Source: Verrucomicrobiota bacterium
Lineage (GTDB): Bacteria; Verrucomicrobiota; Verrucomicrobiia; Opitutales; Opitutaceae
Assembly (NCBI GenBank): GCA_016235555.1
Contig: JACRKC010000078.1
Coordinates: forward strand, 1-44,303
Direction: 5' to 3'
Length of the DNA: 44,303 bases
Shown: positions 1 through 7,043 of the stretch, piece after piece
Position numbering within the stretch: the first letter of the stretch is position 1
Layout of the letters: each line of letters opens with the position of its first letter
Notes under the pieces: model-generated
The model's database searches: none
Told to the model about the DNA's origin: nothing
Seen by the model: the letters and a program-made list of their open reading frames with translations, nothing else
Translations under genes and position numbers: made by a program

Positions 1-71
1 CGCCGAACCCCGCCGCTGGGCGAACGGGGAATCCGGTTTCGAATCGGCGGGGTTCGGCGACCCCGCCCTAC
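1..71 (-). repeat. GTAGGGC-type palindromic repeat at the 3' end of the esterase gene
   Basis: Read on the minus strand, this begins GTAGGGCGGGG and forms a hairpin (GGCGGGGT, loop, ACCCCGCC), then a second GC-rich inverted section that runs off the window edge. Its leading TAG is the stop codon of the esterase at 68-964. Related elements occur at 1744-1828, 16336-16361 and 19491-19599. The hairpin directly after the stop may also act in termination or mRNA 3'-end protection (inference). Confidence 0.7.
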
Positions 72-964
72 AGCAGCCGCAGCTTCGCCAGAAACGCCCG
101 CGTCATCTCGCGCGTTTTCTCCCGCCACTCCGGCATCTCGCCGCCGTAGTTGTGCGAGCCGCCCGGCACGCTCACGAACTCGCACGTGTTGCCCGTCGCG
201 CGGTATTTTTCGTCGAGCGCGATCGACTGACGCTGCGGCACCGTCTTGTCGGCGTCGCCGTGGAACAGCAGCAGCGGCGGCATCTGCGCGTCGAGCTGGT
301 GCACCGGCGAGAGCGCCTCGGCATCGTCTCCGAAGCGCTGCGGCGTGTAGCCCGTCGCCTTCGACGTGTCGCTCACGGGCGCCGTGAGCACGAGCGCGGC
401 CGGCTTCACGAGCGGAGATTCCTTCGCGTCGGAGCCCGGCGGCGCCTTCGCGATGCCGGTCCACAGCGCGACGTGACCGCCGGCGGAGTTGCCGCCGACC
501 ACCACCTTCGCCGGATCGATGCCCAGCTCGGCGGCATGTTTCTGCACCCACTGGACGGCAGCCCGCGCATCGGCGACCGACGCGTGCGGCGGCGTGTCGT
601 GCCGGCCCTTGGTGCGATAGTCGGGCGCGATCGCCACCATGCCCCAGCCCGCGGCGATCTTCGCCCAGTAGGCGGCGTTGGCCGGCGTGCCCGTCGTCCA
701 GCCGCCGCCGAAAAACCACACGAACACCGGACGCCGGTCGCCCGCGCGCCAGCCGGCGGGCTTGAAGACATGCAGCCTCATCTCGCCCTGCGGCGTAGCG
801 TGAAATACGTGCGTCTCGGCGCCGTCGAGCGTGAGCGGGGTCACGTCGGGCGGGCGTTTGGCGGCGGGCGCCTTCGCCGCCTCCTGCGCCGGCAGCGGCG
901 CGATCGATCGGGAAAAAACGAAAATCAGCGATAGCAGGTTGAAGAGCGTGATTTTTTTGCGCAT
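68..964 (-). CDS. Secreted alpha/beta hydrolase (esterase/lipase-like)
   Basis: A 298-aa hydrolase. I start it at the ATG at 964 because MRKK followed by a hydrophobic run to about residue 26 makes a good signal peptide; an upstream in-frame ATG at 1033 would bury it. The core shows an FGGGW oxyanion region near residue 85, the nucleophile motif GNSAG (Ser160), HGDADKTVP with the probable catalytic Asp239, and GGSHN with His271. This is the layout of small carboxylesterases of the BD-FAE/HSL type, which cleave acyl or acetyl esters, often from plant polysaccharides. The product is probably periplasmic or secreted. Its ATG overlaps an in-frame ATG of the divergent gene within the bases CATG at 962-965. 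The stop codon TAG is donated by an adjoining repeat. Family is confident; the substrate is unknown. Confidence 0.88.
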   Translation of the reverse strand: MRKKITLFNLLSLIFVFSRSIAPLPAQEAAKAPAAKRPPDVTPLTLDGAETHVFHATPQGEMRLHVFKPAGWRAGDRRPVFVWFFGGGWTTGTPANAAYWAKIAAGWGMVAIAPDYRTKGRHDTPPHASVADARAAVQWVQKHAAELGIDPAKVVVGGNSAGGHVALWTGIAKAPPGSDAKESPLVKPAALVLTAPVSDTSKATGYTPQRFGDDAEALSPVHQLDAQMPPLLLFHGDADKTVPQRQSIALDEKYRATGNTCEFVSVPGGSHNYGGEMPEWREKTREMTRAFLAKLRLL

Positions 965-995
965 GGAAACAGCCTCGGCCGCCCCAGCCGATGCC

Positions 996-1739
996 ATGCG
1001 TCCCCGGCCTGCAACTCCGTTTCCCCACCGCACGCTGCTGGCCGTCGCGTTCGTCCTCCTCGCCGGCGCCCCGCTGATCGCCGCCGAGGTGCAGCGTCAC
1101 GGTCTGGTCTTCGAGGAATGGGTGCGCGATACGTTTTTCGCCGGCTACCGTCCGCCCGGCTACACGCAGCCGTGGGACATCCCCGCCAGCGCGAACCGCG
1201 ACCACGGCGGAGTCCCGGTCAACCCCAAGGCCGTGAAATGGGGCACGCCGCTCGACCTCGGCGACGCGTTGCGCCAGTTCAAAATCGACGAGCCGTTCCT
1301 GCTGGTCGTCGGCTACTGGCAGCAGGCCGGCGACGAGAAACAGTTCGTGCACATCCTCGCCCCGCGCATCGAGCCCCCGCTCTGGCGCCGCCTCTGGCAT
1401 CCGATCACCCGCGCGGACCTCGAGCGGCTCGACGCCGTGATCAAGGACCGTTCGCTCACTCCCGAGCAGGCCCGCGCCGCCGCGCAAAAGATCAAGAACG
1501 CCCCGCCGTTCACCCAGGCGGTCATCCAGGTGAATCCGAAGATCGATTCGCGCACGCAGCGCCGCCTGCAATGCAGCCTGCGCTTCGACGAGGTGTTCAA
1601 GGAACTCGCTCCCGATGCCGTGAAAGCGCCGCAGACGCCCGCGGCACTTTGGGGCATCGAGTTCCCGCAACCGATCGCATCGAAAGCGCGGGAGTTCAGC
1701 CGCGACAAGAACGAGGCGAAGGAGAAACAGCGGAAGTGA
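996..1739 (+). CDS. Secreted protein with a PD-(D/E)XK-nuclease-like core (tentative)
   Basis: A protein of 247 aa from the ATG at 996, or 258 aa from the ATG at 963. I prefer 996 because a signal peptide (HRTLLAVAFVLLAGAPLIAA) follows at once. After cleavage the pattern is GLVFEEW (about 37-42), WDIPA (Asp61), VPVNPK (76-78), then LDLGDALRQF and a strand-rich PFLLVVGYWQQ. The order acidic helix, Asp, x-x-Lys and hydrophobic strands resembles restriction-endonuclease-like folds, except that Asn76 stands where Asp/Glu is usual before x-Lys. A secreted nuclease-like protein would be unusual, and it may be catalytically dead or have another role. The C-terminus (EAKEKQRK) is charged. It is divergent from the esterase with almost no promoter space. 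That it is a gene is well supported by codon use; the nuclease link is a hypothesis. Confidence 0.7.
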   Translation: MRPRPATPFPHRTLLAVAFVLLAGAPLIAAEVQRHGLVFEEWVRDTFFAGYRPPGYTQPWDIPASANRDHGGVPVNPKAVKWGTPLDLGDALRQFKIDEPFLLVVGYWQQAGDEKQFVHILAPRIEPPLWRRLWHPITRADLERLDAVIKDRSLTPEQARAAAQKIKNAPPFTQAVIQVNPKIDSRTQRRLQCSLRFDEVFKELAPDAVKAPQTPAALWGIEFPQPIASKAREFSRDKNEAKEKQRK

Positions 1740-1743
1740 ACAT

Positions 1744-1828
1744 GGTGGGGCCGGTTCTCCGAACCGGCCTGGGTTCCAGTTCGCGAATCGCCCTCAAACC
1801 CAGGCCCGCTCGGAGAGCGGGCCCTACC
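1744..1828. repeat. GGTRGGGCC-type palindromic repeat between convergent genes
   Basis: An 85-bp element bounded by GGTGGGGCC and its near inverse GGGCCCTACC. Inside are two hairpins (GGCCGGTTC/GAACCGGCC and GGCCCGCTC/GAGCGGGCC) and a central AAACCCAGGC/GCCTGGGTTC inverted pair. The CTA at 1824-1826 is the reverse complement of the TAG stop of the oxidoreductase gene, so the repeat end supplies that stop. The same outline returns at 19491-19599. Confidence 0.8.
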
Positions 1829-3167
1829 CCGGATACTCCCAGCCCTTCCGATACGCGCGGCGCAGCAGTTTGTTCGCCTCGGGATCCCCGGTGATCGTTT
1901 CCTTCGCGGCGTTCCAATTGAGGCTGCGGCCGACCTTCATGCTCAACACCGCGAGCAGCGAACAGTTCGTCGAGAGGTGGCCCGCCTCGATGTCACTCAC
2001 GGGACGGCGGCCCGTCCTGATCGCCTCGAGAAAATCCGCCCACAGCTCGCGAATGTTCTGTCCGTCGGGCTGGTTGAGTTTCGCGGCCTCGTGCAGCACC
2101 GGCTCCCCCGGGTTGGCCGGAAAAAACGTCCAGCCGCCGCGCCAGCCCACCTGGAAGACGCCCTTCGTGCCGTAGAAATTCGCGCCGGCGTTGTCGCCTT
2201 TCTCGCCGGTGTGGCCGGCGAACTGGCGCGACTCCCACGTCATCGTGAATTTCTCAAACTCGAACGTCGCCGCCTGGTGATCCGGCGCATCCGTCGTCTG
2301 CTCGTTGGGCGTGAGCACCGGCGGCCCCTTGACCGGCCGCCCGCCCGCGGCGAACACGCGCCGCGGCGCCTGCTCGCCGGTGATCCACAACACCTGATCG
2401 AACCAGTGGATGCCCCAGTCGCCGAGCGTGCCGTTGGCGTAGTCGAGATACTGCCGGAAACCGCGCGGGTGGATGCCGCGGTGGTCAGCGGTGCCGTTGA
2501 ACGGTCGCAGCGGCGCCGGCCCGCACCACCCGTCCCAGTCGAGCTCCGGCGGCACGGGCATGGTGGGCAGCGGTTTCTCGGGGCCGCCGCCACTGGTGTT
2601 GACGAAGCAGCGGATCATGCCGATCTCGCCCGCCTTGCCGGAGCGGATCAACTCGCGCGCCTGGATCGTGTGCGGCGAGGTGCGGCGGTGCGTGCCGACC
2701 TGCACGACGCGGTTGGCCGCGCGCGCCGCGTTCACCATCGCGCGTCCCTCGGCGATCGTGTGGGCGATCGGTTTTTCAACGTAGACGTGCGCGCCGGCCT
2801 TCACCGCGGCAATCGTCGGCAGCGCATGCCAGTGGTCCGGTGTCGCGACGATCACGATCTCGGGTTTTTCCTTTTCGAGCAGCTCGCGGTAGTCGCGGTA
2901 TTTCCGCGGCTGGTCGCCCGTGCCCTGGGCGACCTGCCCGACCTTCGCCGCGAATTGCCGCGCATCGACGTCGCAGAGCCCGACGATTTCGCAGGCGCCG
3001 CTCGCCATGGCCTCGCCGAGGATGTTGCCGCCCCACCAGCCGCAGCCGACGAGGGCCGTGCGGAATCTGCGGCCGGATTTCTCGGCGGCGCGGGTTTTGA
3101 CGGCGAACGGCAGCGCGGCGAGCGTGCCCGCGGCGGCGCTGGTGTGGAGGAACGTGCGGCGGTTCAT
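1824..3167 (-). CDS. Gfo/Idh/MocA family oxidoreductase, Tat-exported
   Basis: A 447-aa NAD(P)-dependent oxidoreductase-like protein. The N-terminus MNRRTFLHTSAAAGTLAALP is a twin-arginine (Tat) signal, so it is probably exported folded with cofactor. The Rossmann core shows LVGCGWWG (GxGxxG) from about residue 38, then ATPDHWH and VEKPIAHT (the EKP motif of the family). Later come HRRTSPHT and DWGIHWFDQVLWITGE, typical of the exported 'sugar dehydrogenase' paralogues abundant in Verrucomicrobiota and Planctomycetes. Substrates are probably sugars or sugar acids, but the sequence does not say which. The stop codon lies in a palindromic repeat. It is divergent from the APC permease, with a MITE between the two starts. 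Family is confident. Confidence 0.93.
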   Translation of the reverse strand: MNRRTFLHTSAAAGTLAALPFAVKTRAAEKSGRRFRTALVGCGWWGGNILGEAMASGACEIVGLCDVDARQFAAKVGQVAQGTGDQPRKYRDYRELLEKEKPEIVIVATPDHWHALPTIAAVKAGAHVYVEKPIAHTIAEGRAMVNAARAANRVVQVGTHRRTSPHTIQARELIRSGKAGEIGMIRCFVNTSGGGPEKPLPTMPVPPELDWDGWCGPAPLRPFNGTADHRGIHPRGFRQYLDYANGTLGDWGIHWFDQVLWITGEQAPRRVFAAGGRPVKGPPVLTPNEQTTDAPDHQAATFEFEKFTMTWESRQFAGHTGEKGDNAGANFYGTKGVFQVGWRGGWTFFPANPGEPVLHEAAKLNQPDGQNIRELWADFLEAIRTGRRPVSDIEAGHLSTNCSLLAVLSMKVGRSLNWNAAKETITGDPEANKLLRRAYRKGWEYPG

Positions 3168-3212
3168 GGGGCGCGACCAAGTGGAGCAATTTGCCCGCGC
3201 AGCGCAACGCCC

Positions 3213-3323
3213 CGTTCCCGATGGCGCATCTCACTCTTCTGCAATCGACGAGGCGGGACGCCTCGTCCACGTGGCTGAGGCGTCCCGCCTCAGTCAGAAA
3301 AGTGAGATGCGCCCGTTCCCGAT
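3213..3323. mobile_element. MITE-like element, family A copy 1, with target-site duplication
   Basis: The element at about 3223-3313 (91 bp) has terminal inverted repeats GGCGCATCTCACTCTTCTG (left) and, read inverted, GGCGCATCTCACTTTTCTG (right), one mismatch in 19. Inside are two perfect 15-bp inverted arms, GAGGCGGGACGCCTC and GAGGCGTCCCGCCTC. Flanking it is the direct repeat CGTTCCCGAT at 3213-3222 and 3314-3323, which I read as a target-site duplication. It has no coding potential. It lies between the divergent starts of the oxidoreductase and the permease, so it may affect their promoters. Copy 2 is at 42372-42483. Confidence 0.85.
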
Positions 3324-3402
3324 CCGCGGGGGAGTTCGCCCTTGCGCGGTAGGAGGTGGCGGGCAGGCTCGCCGCACTCGTTCTGCTGAGGTCGCCCCGC
3401 CC

Positions 3403-4695
3403 ATGCCCGAAGAATCATCGCAGCCCCAACTCGTGCGCGCGCTCGGACGCTGGTCGATGGTGGCCCTCGTGCTCAACGGCATCATCGGCAGCGGCATTTT
3501 CGCGCTCCCGGCGAAAGTCGACGCCCTGATCGGGCGCGCCGCGCTCGCGGGCTACCTGCTCGCCGCGCTCGCCATGGCGGCCCTCGTGGGCGTCGTCGCG
3601 GAACTCAGCTCGCAATTCCGCGAGGCCGGCGGGCCGTATCTTTATGCGCGCACCGCCCTGGGGCGCTTCGCCGGCATCCAGGTCGGCTGGTTTCTGTGGC
3701 TGATGCGGCTGACGGCGGCCGCGGCGGTGCTCGATGTGTTTCCGACGTATCTCGCCGAGTTCTGGCCGGGCGCGACGGCACCGGTCGCCCGCGCGGCGAT
3801 CATGGTCACGCTCATCGGCGGCCTGGCGGCGATCAACTACCGCGGCGTGCGTTCAGGCGCGGGCCTGTCGAACGTCGTGACGATCGCAAAGGTCGCGACG
3901 CTCGGCGTGTTCATCGTCGCCGGCCTGCTGCTCGCGCGCGGCACTCCGCCCGCCGCACCGGCCGCCACCGCGTCGGCCTCCCAGTGGATCGAAGCGCTCG
4001 TGCTGCTCGTGTATGCGTATGGCGGCTTTGAGACCGCGCTCATTCCCGGCGGCGAGACCAAGGATCCGCGTCGCGACATGCCGTTCGCGTTGTTGGGCGG
4101 GCTCGCGGTCGTGACGGCCGCCTATCTGGCGATTCACTACGTCGCCATGATCGCGTTGCCGGACCTCGCGCACAGCCAGCGGCCGCTGGCGGACGCCGCC
4201 CGGGCGTTTGCCGGCGACCACGGCGCCGCGATCATCACCCTCGGCGCGCTGCTCTCGATCTTCGGCTGGCTGGCCGCCCAGTTGCTCAGCGCGCCGCGCC
4301 TGACCTTTGCCCTGGCGGAAGGCGGCGATTTTCCCGCCGTGTTTGCGCGGGTGCATCCGCAGTTCCGCACGCCCCACGTGTCGATCGTGGTCTGGGCGGC
4401 GCTGGCGCTGGGCCTTTCCATCTACGGCAACTTCATGTGGAACGCCGTGCTCTCCGCGGCCGCGCGCCTCGTCACCTTCATGGCCGTCTGCACCTCCCTC
4501 ATGGTCTTGCGCCGTCAGCAACCCGCCGCCGATGCGTGGCGCGCGCCGGGCGGTCCGGCCCTGGCGGTGTTTGGCATCGGGTTCTGTGCGTTGTTGATTT
4601 CGCGCCTCGCGGGCCAGCATGTCGCGATCATCGCCCTGGTGGCCGGCCTCGCCGCGGTGAACTGGCTCGCCGTGCGGCCGCGCGCGTCGGCTTGA
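3403..4695 (+). CDS. APC-superfamily amino acid permease
   Basis: A 430-aa protein of about 12 hydrophobic segments. TM1 carries the glycine-rich NGIIGSGIFALP typical of amino acid/polyamine/organocation transporters, and the middle shows YGGFETALIPGGETKDPRRDMP, matching the family's GFE...E.K.P.R region. It is predicted to move an amino acid or polyamine across the inner membrane by proton symport or antiport; the substrate cannot be read. I start at the ATG at 3403 because residues from there match the short charged N-terminus of the family. Upstream in-frame sequence runs through the family A repeat and is not coding. Downstream, 37 bp after the stop, is a family C MITE. Confidence 0.92.
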   Translation: MPEESSQPQLVRALGRWSMVALVLNGIIGSGIFALPAKVDALIGRAALAGYLLAALAMAALVGVVAELSSQFREAGGPYLYARTALGRFAGIQVGWFLWLMRLTAAAAVLDVFPTYLAEFWPGATAPVARAAIMVTLIGGLAAINYRGVRSGAGLSNVVTIAKVATLGVFIVAGLLLARGTPPAAPAATASASQWIEALVLLVYAYGGFETALIPGGETKDPRRDMPFALLGGLAVVTAAYLAIHYVAMIALPDLAHSQRPLADAARAFAGDHGAAIITLGALLSIFGWLAAQLLSAPRLTFALAEGGDFPAVFARVHPQFRTPHVSIVVWAALALGLSIYGNFMWNAVLSAAARLVTFMAVCTSLMVLRRQQPAADAWRAPGGPALAVFGIGFCALLISRLAGQHVAIIALVAGLAAVNWLAVRPRASA

Positions 4696-4723
4696 GCCGC
4701 GCGCCGCCCCTCCCCGCCGCGAA

Positions 4724-4862
4724 GGCGACGAGGGGTGTGACTCAAACCGAGGTCAGGAAACGGCGAAAAGCCTGCCCAAGGCACGCGCTCACCCGCGCCG
4801 GCTCGGCGTAGCGGCGAGGCCTTCGAGCACTGACCTCAGTTTGAGTTGCACCCGGCGACGAG
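4724..4862. mobile_element. MITE-like element, family C copy 1, with 9-bp target-site duplication
   Basis: The element at 4733-4853 (121 bp) has 24-bp terminal inverted repeats: left GGGTGTGACTCAAACCGAGG..., right (inverted) GGGTGCAACTCAAACTGAGG..., 21 of 24 matching. It is flanked by the exact 9-bp direct repeat GGCGACGAG at 4724-4732 and 4854-4862. A 9-bp duplication is typical of some DDE transposases. There is no ORF inside. The larger copy at 37227-37407 is in the opposite orientation. Confidence 0.9.
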
Positions 4863-4938
4863 ACGGCAAATCGAAACCCGCTTGTGCCGCTGCCGCCGCG
4901 CGGTCACGGTTTCCCACCTGCCGTCCAACCGTCATCCA

Positions 4939-6630
4939 ATGATTTCCTCTCCCACCGATCGCCTGGCCCGCCGTTGGCCGCGCCTCGTGCCGTGGGTGCT
5001 GATCGCGGCGGCCGCGCTGCCGGTCGGCTGGATGGCGCTGCGGGTGGCGGCGACGCTGCGCAACGTCGCCTACTGGGATGAGATCGACAGCGCCCTGCAG
5101 CTGCTGCTGCGGCTCCACGACCAGCCGGGCTGGCGGCAGGTGCTCAACGACCTGTTTGCGATCACGAACGAGCACCGCACCGTCACGAGCCGGCTGCTCT
5201 TCGCGGGCAGCTACTGGCTGACGGGCACGGTCAACTTCACCGCCATCGGTCTGATGGGCAACGCCTTCATCTGCGGGTTGTGCGCCCTGGTGGTCTTCGA
5301 GGCCGGCGCGGCGGCGCGGCGTATCCGGATGCTGGTGTTGCTCGCGGGCCTGCTCTTCCAGCTCCAGCACTACGAGAATTTCCAGTGGTCCGGCGGCTCG
5401 ATCGACCATTTCCAAATCGTGCTGCTGGCCGGCGCCTGCGTGGCGGGGCTCACGCGGGGCTCCCGGACCGGCTTTCTGGCCGCCAGCTTGTTCGCCCTCC
5501 TCGCCACCTTCACACTGGCTCACGGGATCGTGCTGTGGCCGCTGGGCGCCCTTCTGCTCGGGCTGGAACAGCGGTGGCGCCGGCTGGCCGGATGGGCCGT
5601 CGTCGCCGCGGCCTCCCTCGCGTTTTTCCTGTCCGGCTTCGGCGCCAACCCCGGCCACCAGATCGCGCTGCACGCCGGCGCGCTCGGGCACATGCTGCGT
5701 TACTGGCTCGAGATCCTCGGCGCCCCCCTGGCGCTCGGCGCAGGAGCGGCCGGACCGTTTCTGGGGATCGCACTGCTGGTCCTGTTCGGCCGGTTGCTCG
5801 TCAAAGGGGCGTGGCGGCGGGAGAAACCGGCGGTTGCCCTGGCGCTCTGGGCCATCGGCTCCGCGGCCTTGATCGCGGTGGGACGGGCCGAACTCGCCCA
5901 CGGGCTGGTGTATTCGCGCTACTACGTGCTCAGCGGTCTCGCGTGGGCGCTGGTGTTGTTCATCCAGTTCGAGGAGTGGACCGATCCGGCCCGACCCCAC
6001 CTGGTCACGCTCCGCGCCCTGCCGCTGCTCGCGCTCTTCAATATCGTCGCCAACATCCGTGCGGCCCACGACGCCCGGAGCTGGGTGATCTGCCGGGACA
6101 ACGCCGCGGAATACTACGGGCACTACGGTCGCGACGGCGTCGGCCGCTTCAGCCTCTATCCCGACCCGGCGCGGGCCACGAAGATCATCCGCGAAGTCGA
6201 GCAGGCCGGCCTTTATCGCATGCCGGAGCCCTGCCGGCCGCGCCAGTTCCCCCGCGCCACGCCGGCGGCGAGTTTCAGCTATTTTGTCGACCGCATCACG
6301 GTCGACGACGCCCTCGTCGCGATCGAAGGCTGGGCCGCCGTCCCCGGCCGGGCGGCCACGGCGGGAAAAATCCACGTGATCCTCCAGTCGCCGCGCTCGC
6401 GCCTGATCTTCACCACCCTGCCGATGCCGCGCCCGGATGTGGCGGCGGTGCACACCGGCGAACGCTGGCTCGACGCCGGCTTCCGCTTCCAACGCCGCCG
6501 CTGGCTGCTGCCGAAGGAAAACTTCCAGGTGGGCCTGCTGATCGAGTCGGAGTCCGGCGCCGAGTTCATGATGACCGCGCACCGCCTCGACATGACCGGC
6601 AAGGGCGTCGGTCTCATCGCCGGCGAGTGA
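4939..6630 (+). CDS. Polytopic membrane protein, GT-C-like paralogue 1
   Basis: A 563-aa protein with about 10-11 hydrophobic segments, then a soluble C-terminal region of roughly 150 residues. The ATG at 4939 is chosen because the motif W-D-E-I-D then falls at residues 46-50, exactly where the two paralogues have it. An acidic pair after TM1, in the first outer loop, fits membrane glycosyltransferases of fold GT-C, but I do not recognise a named family. Blocks shared by all three copies are: D-E-x-D (47-50); N/D/S-EHR...SRL about 35 residues on; WSGxSIDHF; a HG...WPxGAL segment; and a C-terminal EGWAAxPxxxxxxGxxHxxLxS domain. The likely role is modification of a cell-envelope glycan or lipid (inference). 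There is no clear operon partner, and palindromic repeats flank it on both sides. Confidence 0.8.
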   Translation: MISSPTDRLARRWPRLVPWVLIAAAALPVGWMALRVAATLRNVAYWDEIDSALQLLLRLHDQPGWRQVLNDLFAITNEHRTVTSRLLFAGSYWLTGTVNFTAIGLMGNAFICGLCALVVFEAGAAARRIRMLVLLAGLLFQLQHYENFQWSGGSIDHFQIVLLAGACVAGLTRGSRTGFLAASLFALLATFTLAHGIVLWPLGALLLGLEQRWRRLAGWAVVAAASLAFFLSGFGANPGHQIALHAGALGHMLRYWLEILGAPLALGAGAAGPFLGIALLVLFGRLLVKGAWRREKPAVALALWAIGSAALIAVGRAELAHGLVYSRYYVLSGLAWALVLFIQFEEWTDPARPHLVTLRALPLLALFNIVANIRAAHDARSWVICRDNAAEYYGHYGRDGVGRFSLYPDPARATKIIREVEQAGLYRMPEPCRPRQFPRATPAASFSYFVDRITVDDALVAIEGWAAVPGRAATAGKIHVILQSPRSRLIFTTLPMPRPDVAAVHTGERWLDAGFRFQRRRWLLPKENFQVGLLIESESGAEFMMTAHRLDMTGKGVGLIAGE

Positions 6631-6663
6631 TCGGTGCGGCGGGGCGCGACGCGCAGCGCCGGG

Positions 6664-6780
6664 GTGTAACACCAATGTCACCTTGCTTTTGGACTGCAGC
6701 CCGGCCGGTGGCCGGGCTGCCCGCCCAGCGGGCGGGCCTGCAACGGAAAGTCTGAAAGCTACGACCCGTTGGTATCACAC
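6664..6780. mobile_element. Palindromic repeat, family D copy 1
   Basis: About 115 bp with imperfect terminal inverted repeats (GTGTAACACCAATG and, inverted, GTGTGATACCAACG). The inner stretch TTTTGGACTGCAGCCCGGCC...CCTGCAACGGAAAGTCTGAA recurs inverted at 37109-37222 and, diverged, from 44236 to the window end. It is non-coding. I found no convincing target-site duplication. Confidence 0.75.
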
Positions 6781-6781
6781 G

Positions 6782-6938
6782 AACCGAGGACAACCCCGGA
6801 GCGGTCGGGTCGCACGATGGGCGTGGGGTGGGTGGGCACGTCCCTGTGCCCGCATTTCGACTGGCACAGGCACTCCGCTCATACGGACACGGGGACCTGC
6901 CCGCCCACCTCGAAAACACCGACCCGTTGTCCTCGGTT
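6782..6938. repeat. 157-bp palindromic element with perfect 13-bp ends
   Basis: The ends are AACCGAGGACAAC at 6782-6794 and its exact inverse GTTGTCCTCGGTT at 6926-6938. Inner arms GTGGGTGGGCACGTCCCTG and, inverted, GTGGGCGGGCAGGTCCCCG extend the fold. As RNA it would form one long stem. It abuts family D copy 1 with one base between. No second copy is seen in this window. Confidence 0.75.
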
Positions 6939-7043
6939 GGGGTTGCGCCCCGCCGGCGCGCGAACCGCGAAAAGCGGCTTGTGCCGCCGGGGCCGGCCGC
7001 GGAGCATCGGACGCGGGTCCGTCGTTCGGTCCCGACTCCGGCC

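Larger units (their letters stand above)
6631..7043. repeat. Gene-free gap filled by two palindromic elements
   Basis: This 413-bp gap holds no gene that I can support. From 6664 to 6780 is family D copy 1, with ends GTGTAACACCAATG and (inverted) GTGTGATACCAACG and GC-rich inner hairpins. Immediately next, 6782-6938, is a separate 157-bp palindrome (see its own entry). The remaining 105 bases before the ATG at 7044 show no feature I can name. Confidence 0.75.

Noticed and set aside
1977-3278. 433-codon plus-strand frame over the oxidoreductase
   Set aside because: An Arg-rich shadow of the Gfo/Idh/MocA gene, whose motifs are clear on the other strand.
4789-6681. 630-codon open frame on the minus strand
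   Set aside because: It is antisense to the first GT-C-like gene. The product is a low-complexity Arg/Gly/Glu/Ala mix typical of shadow frames in high-GC DNA, and it runs through a MITE.
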